DNA of 64,000 bases from Alteromonas indica (GTDB lineage Bacteria > Pseudomonadota > Gammaproteobacteria > Enterobacterales > Alteromonadaceae), in the NCBI GenBank assembly GCA_003056425.1, contig PYVY01000005.1:186001-250000 (forward strand). Direction: 5' to 3'. Shown in pieces: positions 8,382 through 17,159 of the stretch; positions within the stretch are counted from its first letter, which is position 1, and each line of letters opens with the position of its first letter. A model generated the notes under the pieces. It had not been told where the DNA came from. It did not search any database and saw only the letters and a list, made by a program, of their open reading frames with translations. The position numbers were made by a program, and so were the translations under genes.

Positions 8382-8871
8382 ACAGCCTTTGGACAGGCTA
8401 TTAAAGCGACTTCCCCGACACGCTACACCAGCGCGGGACTTATGGCCGGGCATTGAACATGCCATTGCAGCCAATGGCCAACGTGTTAATAACCGGGCCC
8501 GCCGTGGTCCCAGACATTTGGCAATGGCTGCTCTGGTAATGGTTGCTTTCCTTTATGGATTAACCCATTACATCGATAACCCGGGCCCCGGGGCCAGCCA
8601 AACGCTTAACGGCGACGCCCTGGTAACAGTGTTAAGTCAGCAACATCAGGCGCAGTTAACCTCTTTGCTGGCGGCGGTACATGATACCCCGGCAGTAACC
8701 AGCGACTGGACGCAGCAACTTGATGAGTTACACGATGCGGCTCAAGCGATAAAAGCCGCATTAGCCAAAGATCCAGACAACCGCACATTATTGCGCATGC
8801 TGCAAAATGTGTATCAACAACAACTGACGCTGGTGGAGCGAGTGCACGCGCCCCAATGGCAACGTATCTGA
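8371..8871 (+). CDS. Putative membrane-anchored anti-sigma factor
   Basis: 166 aa. The N-terminal cytoplasmic part contains ARDLWPGIEHAI, a motif I associate with ECF-linked anti-sigma proteins. One transmembrane helix follows at about residues 50-67 (LAMAALVMVAFLYGL), then a mainly helical periplasmic part rich in Gln and Ala. No zinc-binding HxxxCxxC motif is present, so it is not a ZAS-type anti-sigma. The function is inferred mostly from the single membrane span and the 11-bp overlap with the sigma gene; direct sequence evidence is moderate. Confidence 0.65.
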   Translation: MNTEQPLDRLLKRLPRHATPARDLWPGIEHAIAANGQRVNNRARRGPRHLAMAALVMVAFLYGLTHYIDNPGPGASQTLNGDALVTVLSQQHQAQLTSLLAAVHDTPAVTSDWTQQLDELHDAAQAIKAALAKDPDNRTLLRMLQNVYQQQLTLVERVHAPQWQRI

Positions 8872-8887
8872 AGTTAAAGGATTTACT

Positions 8888-9868
8888 ATGTACTATGTAG
8901 CTAAAATGTGTGGAGGCGTAGGTATCGCTTCACTAATACTAAGTTGCGCCATAAGTGGGGCCGTAGCGGCCGGTCAGACGATAGATGAGACATTAGCCGT
9001 CGGGGCAAAGCCAAATGTCGAAATTGAGCATGTCAGTGGCCGGGTAACCATAACCACCTGGGACCAGGATGCAGTCAAAATTAGCGGAACGCTGGGCGAA
9101 AATTCTAAGCAATATGATTTTGAACAGCGCGGTAGTGGGGTGCGTTTTGAAGTGGATACCCAGCGTTACAAAGGTGACTGGAAAAGCTCAGATGTAGACC
9201 AGGGAGATATTCTGACCATCACACTTCCGGCAGCGTCGAGATTAATGTATACCGCCGTGAATGCCGATGTTTCACTTACTGCTATAACCAATAGCAGCGA
9301 AGTAGAGTTAATTAACGGCGATATTCTGGTCAGTGGTTTATCCGGTCGGGTGAAACTGGAAACAGTTAATGGAGATATACGCTTAGATAATGTCGCCGGA
9401 GAACTTTCTATTGAAACAGTTAATGGCGATATAAAAGGCACCCATACGGGCCAGCAAAATGCACATTTTGCCACCGTGAACGGGGCCATTGATGTATCCA
9501 CCACCAGTCGCCATCCACGCTTTGACTCTGTGAACGGGACAATAAATTTTACCACCGCTGAGGTGCAAGAATTAGCCATTGTAACCGTAAACGGTAGTGT
9601 AACCGGTGAGACGACCGTCGCCGCTACGGGCGATGTTTCTGCATCATCGGTAGGCGGTGATATTGAGCTCACCATGCAACCGGACATTGCTGCAATTTTC
9701 GATATTCAAGGACATGCTGGCGGTAACATCACCAACAATATTACCGCTAAGCAGGCTTCATCGGCCAAATACGGACCCTCAAAATGGCTTGAATTTACTA
9801 CAGCACAAGGAACTGCGCGGGTAGAGATATCTACCGTTCACGGCACGATAGGTTTAAACAAGCGTTAG
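8888..9868 (+). CDS. Secreted DUF4097 beta-repeat (adhesin-like solenoid) protein
   Basis: 326 aa with a signal peptide of about 27 residues (hydrophobic core ending AVAAG). The body is a repetitive beta-solenoid in which a short motif recurs about every 20 residues: INGDI, VNGDI, VNGDI, VNGAI, VNGTI, VNGSV, VGGDI and VHGTI. This is the DUF4097 pattern. It lies 16 bp after the anti-sigma gene and is probably the envelope target or effector of that sigma system. The biochemical role of DUF4097 proteins is not established. Confidence 0.82.
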   Translation: MYYVAKMCGGVGIASLILSCAISGAVAAGQTIDETLAVGAKPNVEIEHVSGRVTITTWDQDAVKISGTLGENSKQYDFEQRGSGVRFEVDTQRYKGDWKSSDVDQGDILTITLPAASRLMYTAVNADVSLTAITNSSEVELINGDILVSGLSGRVKLETVNGDIRLDNVAGELSIETVNGDIKGTHTGQQNAHFATVNGAIDVSTTSRHPRFDSVNGTINFTTAEVQELAIVTVNGSVTGETTVAATGDVSASSVGGDIELTMQPDIAAIFDIQGHAGGNITNNITAKQASSAKYGPSKWLEFTTAQGTARVEISTVHGTIGLNKR

Positions 9869-10324
9869 CCAATGGATAAAGGCGGCACTACGGAAGTGGA
9901 CAGACGGGGCGAAGTATAGTTTCCGGCTGTCCGGTGACACAAACGCCCTGCATACACTGGATTTTATTTACTGCACAAAGAAGAACGTAGCCATTAACTG
10001 GCTAAACCGTGAGGAGTAGACATTTCCGGCTGTTTTTACAACTTGAACTTCTTTAAAATCTTCGTCGTATAATTAAAAGTTATAACATGGCAGAGGTTAG
10101 CAGCCTCTATGCCAGTAGCCTTGATATCAGGGCCAGTGTAACTCTTGCTTTACATACTGTGGATATAAGATGAAGGCAATGTGTTTTTATACAGCACTTT
10201 TATTGAACTTTATCGTATTTATGGGTGCCAAAGACAAATGAGCGGGCATAAGAGAATGCCCCATAGGTAATGACCAGCCGTTATTAATGGATGCTGGAAA
10301 TAAGAAGTCGTAGAGGAGTTAATC
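9869..10324 (+). other. 456-bp intergenic region, no gene recognised
   Basis: I find no convincing gene here. An open stretch without a good start runs from the DUF4097 stop to about 10019 in another frame, and a 19-codon frame (10170-10241) has a poor ribosome-binding site. The second half probably contains the promoter of the downstream lipoprotein. The region could hold decayed coding sequence or a small RNA; nothing in it proves either. Confidence 0.4.
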
Positions 10325-10813
10325 ATGAAATGGCAGCGCGCCAGTCGCCTGTTATCCAGAGTGCAGCTAAGATTGATTGGTGCGGTTATCGCCACCCTGA
10401 TATTAGCAAGCAGTTGTGCAGTCAGGGAACCCAAACAGGTAGAAGGTACTTGGGTAATTACCGACGCAGTGGCGCCCGGAATTAGCGCCATGAGCAAAGA
10501 ACAGGCTAAACAATGGTTGGGGCAATCCTACCATTACGGTGCCGACCAGCTGTTGTTGGGGCAAATACAGTGCGAAGGGCCGGTTTATCAAGAGCAAAAG
10601 TTAAATGATAGCCAGTTTACCCAAACCTACCATGTGCCCCTTTCTATGTTGGGTGCCGGGCTAACCAAAGTACAGGCATTCACCGTAGCGTGTGATAGTG
10701 GTGAGTCGATGCCCGGCCAGACCGTATTTTTAACCGGTCACCAGGAAGCATTTATGTTGTGGGACGGGGTGTTTTTCAAAATGGAAAAAACCGTTCAGCT
10801 TAGCCACAGTTAA
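10325..10813 (+). CDS. Putative lipoprotein of unknown function
   Basis: 162 aa. The N-terminus has basic residues, a hydrophobic stretch and a lipobox LASSC with Cys 31 as the likely lipidated residue, so it is probably anchored in the envelope. I do not recognise the remainder, which has two further cysteines (in QIQCEGP and VACDSGE) that could form a disulfide. A good ribosome-binding site (AGAGGAG) precedes the ATG. It is convergent with the diguanylate cyclase, with only 4 bp between the two stop codons. Confidence 0.7.
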   Translation: MKWQRASRLLSRVQLRLIGAVIATLILASSCAVREPKQVEGTWVITDAVAPGISAMSKEQAKQWLGQSYHYGADQLLLGQIQCEGPVYQEQKLNDSQFTQTYHVPLSMLGAGLTKVQAFTVACDSGESMPGQTVFLTGHQEAFMLWDGVFFKMEKTVQLSHS

Positions 10814-10817
10814 TACA

Positions 10818-12656
10818 CTAGACTTCCGGCCGGGTATAGGTTTGCCCGAAAATACTGGCTGAGGTCTGGTTACGGCCGTTTCGTTTTGCGGTATAAAGCA
10901 GACTATCGCAATGTGCAAGTACGGTGGATATATCCGCTTTGCCAGACACCTCCACCAGGCCGCAAGAAAAACGCAGGCTGCCCTGAGCTCCCGACTCTGT
11001 AAGGTCCTGCGCTGCAATCATATTGCGTAACTCGGCAATTTTTGCCACCCCTTGTTCCAGTTTCGACTGGTTAAGCAATAACACAAATTCTTCGCCACCA
11101 TAGCGCCCGAAAACATCATCCTGACGAAACTGGTATTTGCAAATTTTGGCGAACAGCGTCAGTACAGCATCCCCCGCCTGATGGCCGAACTGGTCATTAA
11201 TCGATTTGAAGTGGTCAATATCTAAAATAGCTACGCATACCACATCTTCCACCCGATTCATGGTGGTTAGCCGGGTCTTGATTGAGTCCAGTGCATACCA
11301 TCGATTGCTGATACCGGTAAGGCTATCAATGCGAGAAAAGCTCTCTATTTGTTTTTTATGGCGGAACAATCGCCACAGCAAAATACCAGCGACCAGCGCA
11401 AAGAAACTACTGAAAATAGCCAGCAAGGTCATTTTTTCTGATTGAGCTTGGTGCAGGCGCGCCTCAACCTGTAAGTAGGAAAGCTGCTGGGAATCAAGCC
11501 GTCGGGTAATATCATTTAAGTGAGAGGCACTAAATCCCTGGCCGTGTTGCTGCTTGTAAAGGCTGATAACACGTTCATAGTGTTCCTGTGCCGTGGAGAA
11601 GTTTTGTTGTAAGCTTGCTATGCGGGCTTGCGCCAGGGTGGCATCAATATCATAACGAATCCCTTGCTGAACGGGCGTGCGGGCTTTTTGCATGAGCGCG
11701 TAATTATGCAGTGCCAGATCTGTATTGCCCAAGCCGATATGGGCAGACGTGAGCAATAAATATACGGTATACAAGCTCCCCGGTGTATTGGCAGCGCTAT
11801 TTTGTAACAGGCTCAGGGCATCGTTGGCATAATTTAAAGTCAGTGAATAAAACTCCTGCTCGCGGTATGCCAATGCGGTGTATAGCAATGCGGCTACACG
11901 GGTTTGCTTTAGACCACTCGTATCGGCCAATAAACTCAGTTGGCGGATTAACCCAAACACGGTATCGAAGTCTGCCAGTTTTAGTGACGCTGCAATCTGG
12001 CAAATCAGGCCTTCCTCCGCTACCTGGGGGTCATTTTGCAGGTATTGAGTATATTTACGGCAATATTCCAGCGCCCCTGCATAATCTCCTAACCAATACA
12101 GCGAACGGGACATATCCATATAGGCCGCAATTAACGGATAGTCGTACATGGTTTCCATTTTTTCTATGTGGGGCGCGTGGGGTATAACATCCTGCATTTC
12201 TAAAATGGCGCTTAGATAAAAGCCATTACTTTGCAATACTTCGATAAGAATAGAGGTTGCCCAGCGTTCAATGCGGGGCCAGGATTTGTCTCGTGCCATA
12301 ATTTTTATCTGGCGTAATTGCTGAATTTTTTGTTCTGAATCTAGGGTCGAAAACCAGGTTTCAAACACTTCTCGCTCGTAGTATACCTGCGGGTAATCCT
12401 CACGCAGGCTGGCGATATCAGCTTGAGAAAGCTTAAAATAGGGGATGTCTTTGATGGTATTGGTGTGAACCGTATTATAGAAATACCTGCCCAACGGGGT
12501 AGTTAAATCAAAGCTGTGCTTGTGCAGAGCTGCCAACCGCTGTTCGTAAGGCACCTGCAACAAGCGTTGTCGCTCAAGCTGGTACGCTTCTAGTACACTT
12601 GCATGGGTGCACCAGGCACTTAAAAATAAACACAAAAAACAAATAAATTTATACAT
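10818..12656 (-). CDS. Diguanylate cyclase with periplasmic TPR-like sensor (GGDEF)
   Basis: 612 aa. A signal peptide (MYKFICFLCLFLSAW...) is followed by about 380 residues of helical TPR-like repeats predicted to be periplasmic. One transmembrane helix near residues 410-432 (LLAIFSSFFALVAGILLW) precedes a cytoplasmic GGDEF domain. The active-site loop reads GGEEF (residues 520-524), an accepted active variant. RQDD lies five residues before it, matching the RxxD inhibitory I-site, so the enzyme probably makes c-di-GMP with product inhibition. No EAL domain. The signal sensed is unknown. Confidence 0.9.
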   Translation of the reverse strand: MYKFICFLCLFLSAWCTHASVLEAYQLERQRLLQVPYEQRLAALHKHSFDLTTPLGRYFYNTVHTNTIKDIPYFKLSQADIASLREDYPQVYYEREVFETWFSTLDSEQKIQQLRQIKIMARDKSWPRIERWATSILIEVLQSNGFYLSAILEMQDVIPHAPHIEKMETMYDYPLIAAYMDMSRSLYWLGDYAGALEYCRKYTQYLQNDPQVAEEGLICQIAASLKLADFDTVFGLIRQLSLLADTSGLKQTRVAALLYTALAYREQEFYSLTLNYANDALSLLQNSAANTPGSLYTVYLLLTSAHIGLGNTDLALHNYALMQKARTPVQQGIRYDIDATLAQARIASLQQNFSTAQEHYERVISLYKQQHGQGFSASHLNDITRRLDSQQLSYLQVEARLHQAQSEKMTLLAIFSSFFALVAGILLWRLFRHKKQIESFSRIDSLTGISNRWYALDSIKTRLTTMNRVEDVVCVAILDIDHFKSINDQFGHQAGDAVLTLFAKICKYQFRQDDVFGRYGGEEFVLLLNQSKLEQGVAKIAELRNMIAAQDLTESGAQGSLRFSCGLVEVSGKADISTVLAHCDSLLYTAKRNGRNQTSASIFGQTYTRPEV

Positions 12657-12872
12657 AAAAGCCGAGGGTCAGGGCAGGGGGGTGGCGCAATGCACGTAAA
12701 CATACCGATAGGTATAATAATGACTGCTAATGCGCTTTAACAGGACTTATTATGTCCAAATTGGGACAGATTTCGTTAGCTGAAAATTTGCGTTATCTTG
12801 TATATTTGTTTTCGAATTTAACTTAACGCAGAAATAACGCATAATAAGCGTCTTTGAAGAAACAAGCGGTCG

Positions 12873-14267
12873 GTGTCTGTGAAAGTAGTGTCCTCGGGTA
12901 AAGATCAAAGTGTGGAAAAGCTCAAAATCCCCCCTCACAGTATCGAGGCAGAGCAGTCAGTTTTAGGCAGTATGCTTATTGACCGGGACAGTTGGGACAA
13001 AGTTGCCGAACTCGTCACTGACAATGATTTTTACAATCGCTCTCATCAAATCATTTACCGCGCTATTGTGCGGCTACTGAACCGTAATGAACCAGTAGAC
13101 CTTATCACCGTCTCCGAAGAGCTTGAGCAACACGACCAGTTAGAAGATGCCGGTGGGTTTGCCTATCTGGGTGAGCTAGCCAAAAATACGCCGAGCTCGG
13201 CCAACGTGGTGTCTTATTCGAAGATAATTGCCGAGCGTGCGATTACGCGTGAGTTGATTGGCGTAGCCCATGAAATTGCTGAAATTGGCTACAATCCGGA
13301 AGGCCGGGTGAGTGCCGATATTCTGGATTACGCTGAAAGCAAAGTTTTTGAAATTGCCGAGAAGCGTACCGGCGATTCGGAAGGGCCGGTGGGCGTAGAC
13401 AGTGTGTTGGGCAAAACTATTGACCGCCTTGAAGCCTTGATCAAAACCAATAAAGAGGTAACAGGGGTAACCACGGGCTTTAGCGATCTGGATAAAAAAA
13501 CCAGCGGTTTGCAGCCTTCTGATTTAGTCATTGTTGCCGCGCGTCCCTCTATGGGTAAAACCACCTTCGCAATGAACCTGTGCGAAAACGCCATGATGGC
13601 AGAGGAAAAACCGGTATTGGTATTCAGTTTAGAGATGCCCTCTGAACAGATTATGATGCGGATGCTGGCTTCTCTTAGTCGGGTGGATCAAACCAAAATT
13701 CGTACTGCTCAGCTTGATGACGAGGACTGGGCGCGTATTTCAAATACAATGGCAATGCTTAAGGATCGCGATAACCTGTTTATAGATGATTCTTCTGGGC
13801 TGACCCCGATGGATGTACGCAGCAGAGCGCGTAAATTGGCCCGGGAGCGCGGCGGTATCTCAATGATTATGATCGATTACTTGCAACTTATGCGGGTACC
13901 GTCGTTAAGCGACAACCGGACCTTGGAAATCGCTGAAATTTCCCGCTCGCTCAAAGCATTGGCAAAAGAGCTTGAAGTGCCGGTAGTGGCGTTGTCGCAG
14001 CTCAACCGTAGCTTGGAGCAACGAGCAGACAAACGGCCGGTTAACTCAGATTTGCGTGAATCAGGCTCCATTGAGCAGGATGCTGACTTAATTATGTTTA
14101 TTTATCGGGATGAGGTTTATCACGAAAATAGCGAAGAAAAAGGTATTGCCGAGATCATTATTGGTAAGCAGCGTAATGGTCCTATTGGGACGTCACGATT
14201 AACTTTCCAAGGGCAGTTTTCCCGCTTTGATAATTATGCCGGGCCTGCCCTGGCAGATGATTACTAA
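12873..14267 (+). CDS. dnaB: Replicative DNA helicase DnaB
   Basis: 464 aa, full length and without an intein. The N-terminal primase-interacting domain (PPHSIEAEQSVLGSMLID) is followed by a RecA-like motor with Walker A ARPSMGKTTFAMN, Walker B MIMIDYLQLMR and the C-terminal SDLRESGSIEQDADLIMFIYR. Starts are GTG (12873) or GTG two codons later (12879); the ribosome-binding site is weak for either. In relatives dnaB lies close behind rplI; here about 5.9 kb of accessory genes intervenes. Ends before a shared bidirectional terminator. Confidence 0.97.
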   Translation: MSVKVVSSGKDQSVEKLKIPPHSIEAEQSVLGSMLIDRDSWDKVAELVTDNDFYNRSHQIIYRAIVRLLNRNEPVDLITVSEELEQHDQLEDAGGFAYLGELAKNTPSSANVVSYSKIIAERAITRELIGVAHEIAEIGYNPEGRVSADILDYAESKVFEIAEKRTGDSEGPVGVDSVLGKTIDRLEALIKTNKEVTGVTTGFSDLDKKTSGLQPSDLVIVAARPSMGKTTFAMNLCENAMMAEEKPVLVFSLEMPSEQIMMRMLASLSRVDQTKIRTAQLDDEDWARISNTMAMLKDRDNLFIDDSSGLTPMDVRSRARKLARERGGISMIMIDYLQLMRVPSLSDNRTLEIAEISRSLKALAKELEVPVVALSQLNRSLEQRADKRPVNSDLRESGSIEQDADLIMFIYRDEVYHENSEEKGIAEIIIGKQRNGPIGTSRLTFQGQFSRFDNYAGPALADDY

Positions 14268-14470
14268 AGATGCCTGGGCCGAGCGGCTATTAATAAAGCC
14301 AGTTTGGCGTAGTATCTGCTGTCTTGGTTGAAAAGTTTAGGTGTGAACCGGGAAGGATGGGCGTAAACCGGATAGAGTAGAAAACAGAGCATACCGATGC
14401 GGCTATAGCGGGTCCGCTGTAGCAATAAGATAGCGCGCAAGAGTGCGTTTCTTCGTTTATTAAACAACAA

Positions 14471-14496
14471 AAAAAGGCGCCTTCAGGCGCCTTTTT
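14471..14496. terminator. Bidirectional terminator between dnaB and ompA-type gene
   Basis: Perfect 11-bp arms AAAAAGGCGCC (14471-14481) and GGCGCCTTTTT (14486-14496) with a TTCA loop. The A and T tracts on either side make it functional on both strands, and it lies between two convergent genes. Confidence 0.93.
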
Positions 14497-14516
14497 CGAT
14501 AGCACAAGATTAACGC

Positions 14517-15650
14517 TTAGTTGCGTTCTTCTGGTACTTCAACCGTTGCAGTCACACGAATGTGAATACGACGATTCATACGGTTAGCTTCCAGTGTGTT
14601 TGACTCATCCAGTAGTTGAGTTTCACCGAAACCTTCTGTCGTCAGACGTGAAGCGTCAATACCATATTCTTCTACAAGAACATTTTTAAATGCTTCAGCA
14701 CGCTTCTTAGACAAATCCATGTTGTAATCTGCATCACCAGGAGCAGAAGCATGACCTTCAATCAGGGCATCAGTTTTGCCATAACGTTTAAAGAATGATA
14801 CGAACTCTTCGATGTTTTCTGAACGAGGATCAGTAACTTCTGCACTGTTGTGTGGGAATAATACACGGACAGTATGAGTAACTTCTTCTTCCTCAAACAC
14901 AGTACAACCGTCTGCATCAACTTTATCGTTCATTGGTGTATCAGGACACATGTCCTTATCATCAGTTACACCGTCTTTATCGCTGTCACCAATTTCACAA
15001 CCACGTTCGTTAACCGTTGCACCGGCTGGGGTGTTAGGGCAATCGTCCATGTTGTTCATCACACCATCGTTATCGCTATCCTGGTTCACCGGCGTTGCTG
15101 GTGCTTCAGTAGGTTGTGAAGAGGTTGAACCACCCATTGGGAATACTACACCCAATTTAGCGCTATAATCTGTGTAATCCTGACCAAAGTCATAGTAAGC
15201 CGCAATTTCAGTTACCAGCTTCACTTTGTCAGAGATATCCCAGTGCTTACCAATACCCAGGTCAGCAAGGTTTTGTTGTTCATCAAAGTCTTGGCGCTTA
15301 TAACCACCAAACAGGTACCACATGTCGTTAGGCATGAAGTACATTGCATCTACACCATAAGAAACACCAGAAACACTGTCATCGCTGCCCAGTACTTGCT
15401 TATAATCGATGTCCAAAGCTGTCAGTTCTGCACGAACCGCCCAGTTTTCATCGAAACGCCAGCCGTATTCACCGCCAAACCCAAAGCCGTCTTCCATAAT
15501 GTCATCAGCAGGCTTGGTTTCTTCTGCGTTGTAATACATACCGTGCAACCCAATCCAGCTTTCGTATGGTTTACCGGTATTATCCTGGGCATAACTGTTA
15601 GCCGACATTACGGCCAGCGCTACAGCTGCAATATTAAATGTTTTTTTCAT
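14517..15650 (-). CDS. OmpA-family outer-membrane porin/anchor protein
   Basis: About 377 aa from ATG 15650, chosen over GTG 15656 because AGGA lies 7 nt before it. The signal peptide ends NSYAQ. An eight-strand barrel (residues about 30-170) is followed by a Pro/Thr linker and Asp-rich calcium-binding thrombospondin-3-like repeats (DSDNDGVMNNMDDCPNTP and DSDKDGVTDDKDMCPDTP). The C-terminal OmpA peptidoglycan-binding domain has VLFPHNSAEV and the NRMNRRIHI signature. It probably tethers the outer membrane to the cell wall. Monocistronic, with its own terminator. Confidence 0.95.
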   Translation of the reverse strand: MKKTFNIAAVALAVMSANSYAQDNTGKPYESWIGLHGMYYNAEETKPADDIMEDGFGFGGEYGWRFDENWAVRAELTALDIDYKQVLGSDDSVSGVSYGVDAMYFMPNDMWYLFGGYKRQDFDEQQNLADLGIGKHWDISDKVKLVTEIAAYYDFGQDYTDYSAKLGVVFPMGGSTSSQPTEAPATPVNQDSDNDGVMNNMDDCPNTPAGATVNERGCEIGDSDKDGVTDDKDMCPDTPMNDKVDADGCTVFEEEEVTHTVRVLFPHNSAEVTDPRSENIEEFVSFFKRYGKTDALIEGHASAPGDADYNMDLSKKRAEAFKNVLVEEYGIDASRLTTEGFGETQLLDESNTLEANRMNRRIHIRVTATVEVPEERN

Positions 15651-15753
15651 AGTCACATCCTATGTATAAAGTTGAGTGTTAAACTTATTCCGGGAAATAT
15701 GCAGATACTATACCAAACTGTTCTATGTTTGAGTATTTCTGTATAACTGCACC

Positions 15754-16191
15754 TTACCCCAGGCGTCCCTGTAATGTGGCAATAATACGCCGATTACCAC
15801 CATGGTTGCGGTGTTCAGCCAATACTATGCCTTGCCAGGTGCCTAATTGTAACGTGCCATTGGCTACCGGAATGGTGACTTCACATCCCAATAAGCTGGA
15901 CTTAATATGGGCAGGCATATCGTCACTACCTTCAAAAGTGTGAGTAAAATATGCCGTATCTTCTTTCACAGTATGGTTAAACCAGGCTTCCAGATCACTT
16001 CGGACCGAAGGATCCGCATTTTCGTTTATTGTTAGTCCTGCACTGGTATGTTGTAGCCACAAATGCAACAAGCCAACCTCCAGATCGGCTATTTGGGGCA
16101 GGGCGTCGCGAACAGTATCGGTAATTAGGTGAAACCCGCGGGGCTTCTCAGCTATTGTAATGGTTTCGCTGTGCCAGTAACTATTTGTCAA
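15754..16191 (-). CDS. yjbQ: YjbQ/UPF0047 family protein (secondary thiamine-phosphate synthase-like)
   Basis: About 145 aa. I place the start at TTG 16191 (TTG ACA AAT AG, overlapping the cheX stop by 11 bp). A longer frame reaching 16341 runs through cheX and has no family resemblance there. The family core is clear: [28 protein letters not shown], and [15 protein letters not shown] with the conserved histidines. YjbQ proteins show weak thiamine-phosphate synthase activity in vivo; their true role is unsettled. Last gene of zur-cheX-yjbQ. Confidence 0.88.
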   Translation of the reverse strand: MTNSYWHSETITIAEKPRGFHLITDTVRDALPQIADLEVGLLHLWLQHTSAGLTINENADPSVRSDLEAWFNHTVKEDTAYFTHTFEGSDDMPAHIKSSLLGCEVTIPVANGTLQLGTWQGIVLAEHRNHGGNRRIIATLQGRLG

Positions 16192-16645
16192 AACAGATTT
16201 CCAAATGCGCCATGCCTTCATCACTATGAAACGGCATAATGAGTTTAGGGCCATCAACCTGATGGCTAATAGTATGTTGCTTTCCGGACACGACCATCGG
16301 CGTGGCCATGCCAAAATCAAAGCCTTTTTCCGATAATTCACGTTTGGCGTTACCGCAAATCATATTGGTAATCTCACCTACCATATCGCCTACCTCGGCA
16401 TCGACTGATTCCGGCCGCTCTCCTACCATGCGCTCCATCAATGTGAGGGCTAGGTTTTCATCGAAGGTGATAGACAAGGATCCTTTTACTTGCGGGCCAA
16501 CCATACCAATCAATCCAGACACATCGCCTTTAGCTATATCTGTTTGTTTTTTCTTCGGTTTGCCTGGCTTTAGCGTGGTTTGTGCCATGGTTTCCAGCAC
16601 GTTAAGCAGGCCACTAATGAACGGATTTACAAACTCAGCATTCAT
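16181..16645 (-). CDS. CheX-type chemotaxis phosphatase-like protein
   Basis: 154 aa. It has the CheC/CheX/FliY fold with the conserved helix motif [15 protein letters not shown] (E-x2-N), whose acidic and Asn residues dephosphorylate CheY~P in CheX. The N-terminus [20 protein letters not shown] also fits the family. No other chemotaxis gene is in the window. It overlaps zur upstream and yjbQ downstream by 11 bp each, so the three are translationally coupled. It could act on a response regulator other than CheY. Confidence 0.85.
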   Translation of the reverse strand: MNAEFVNPFISGLLNVLETMAQTTLKPGKPKKKQTDIAKGDVSGLIGMVGPQVKGSLSITFDENLALTLMERMVGERPESVDAEVGDMVGEITNMICGNAKRELSEKGFDFGMATPMVVSGKQHTISHQVDGPKLIMPFHSDEGMAHLEICFDK

Positions 16646-17114
16646 GTTGTGTCTGCCCCTTTACCTCATCCTTTTCCGCCTGTTGGCAATCGGCGCAAAG
16701 GCCGTGTGCTTCAATTGTTTGTGTTGACACTGAAAATCCATGCTCCTGTGCTTGTTTATCTAAAGTTGCTTTAAGCCCCTGTGACTGTATTTCAGCTACA
16801 TCACCACAACTGTCGCAAATTAGGAACTGCACAGGGTGATTGCAACCAAAATGGTAACAGGCGACAAATGCGTTGGTTGACTCCAGCCGATGAATAAAAC
16901 CAAATTCCAGTAAAAAATCCAGTGCGCGATACACGGTAGCTGGCTTAGCGCTGGTTTCGGTTTCTTTCAACGCATCTAACAATTCGTAGGCACCCATTGG
17001 ACCATGCTTGCCCAACAGTATGTCGTATACTTTTTCCCGAAGTGGCGTAAAGCGCGCACCGCGCTGTTCGCAGAACGCCCGTGCCTTATTTATCAATGTT
17101 GCGTTATTCATCAT
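16635..17114 (-). CDS. zur: Zinc uptake regulator Zur (Fur family)
   Basis: 159 aa. The N-terminal winged helix (FTPLREKVYDILLGKHGPMGAYELLDAL, here described by its span 21-48) and SAKPATVYRALDFL are followed by the dimerisation domain with two CxxC pairs, CDSCGD and CADCQQ, as in Zur structural zinc sites. Length and the HGLCADC ending favour Zur over Fur. In zinc-replete cells it should repress zinc import genes. Two adjacent ATG codons are possible starts. First gene of an operon with cheX and yjbQ, an unusual partnership. Confidence 0.9.
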   Translation of the reverse strand: MMNNATLINKARAFCEQRGARFTPLREKVYDILLGKHGPMGAYELLDALKETETSAKPATVYRALDFLLEFGFIHRLESTNAFVACYHFGCNHPVQFLICDSCGDVAEIQSQGLKATLDKQAQEHGFSVSTQTIEAHGLCADCQQAEKDEVKGQTQHEC

Positions 17115-17159
17115 GTCTTAATCGCTGTCTTATAGTATTGCTACGACGGCACGGCCAGA

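Noticed and set aside
9166..9687. 173-codon frame antisense to the DUF4097 gene
   Set aside because: It mirrors the repetitive Thr/Ser/Val codons of the real gene and has no ribosome-binding site or family resemblance.
10170..10241. 19-codon open frame upstream of the lipoprotein gene
   Set aside because: Poor ribosome-binding site and no recognisable features; too short to support as a gene without expression data.
6945..12872. Genomic island between rplI and dnaB
   Set aside because: The accessory genes separate a normally close pair, but I see no integrase, tRNA, direct repeats or composition shift to support transfer.
15243..15746. 167-codon frame antisense to the OmpA-type gene
   Set aside because: The OmpA-type gene on the other strand is unmistakable; the antisense frame shows no domain.
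16192..16341. N-terminal extension of yjbQ
   Set aside because: This part lies inside cheX, has no similarity to YjbQ proteins, and a TTG start at 16191 gives the usual length.
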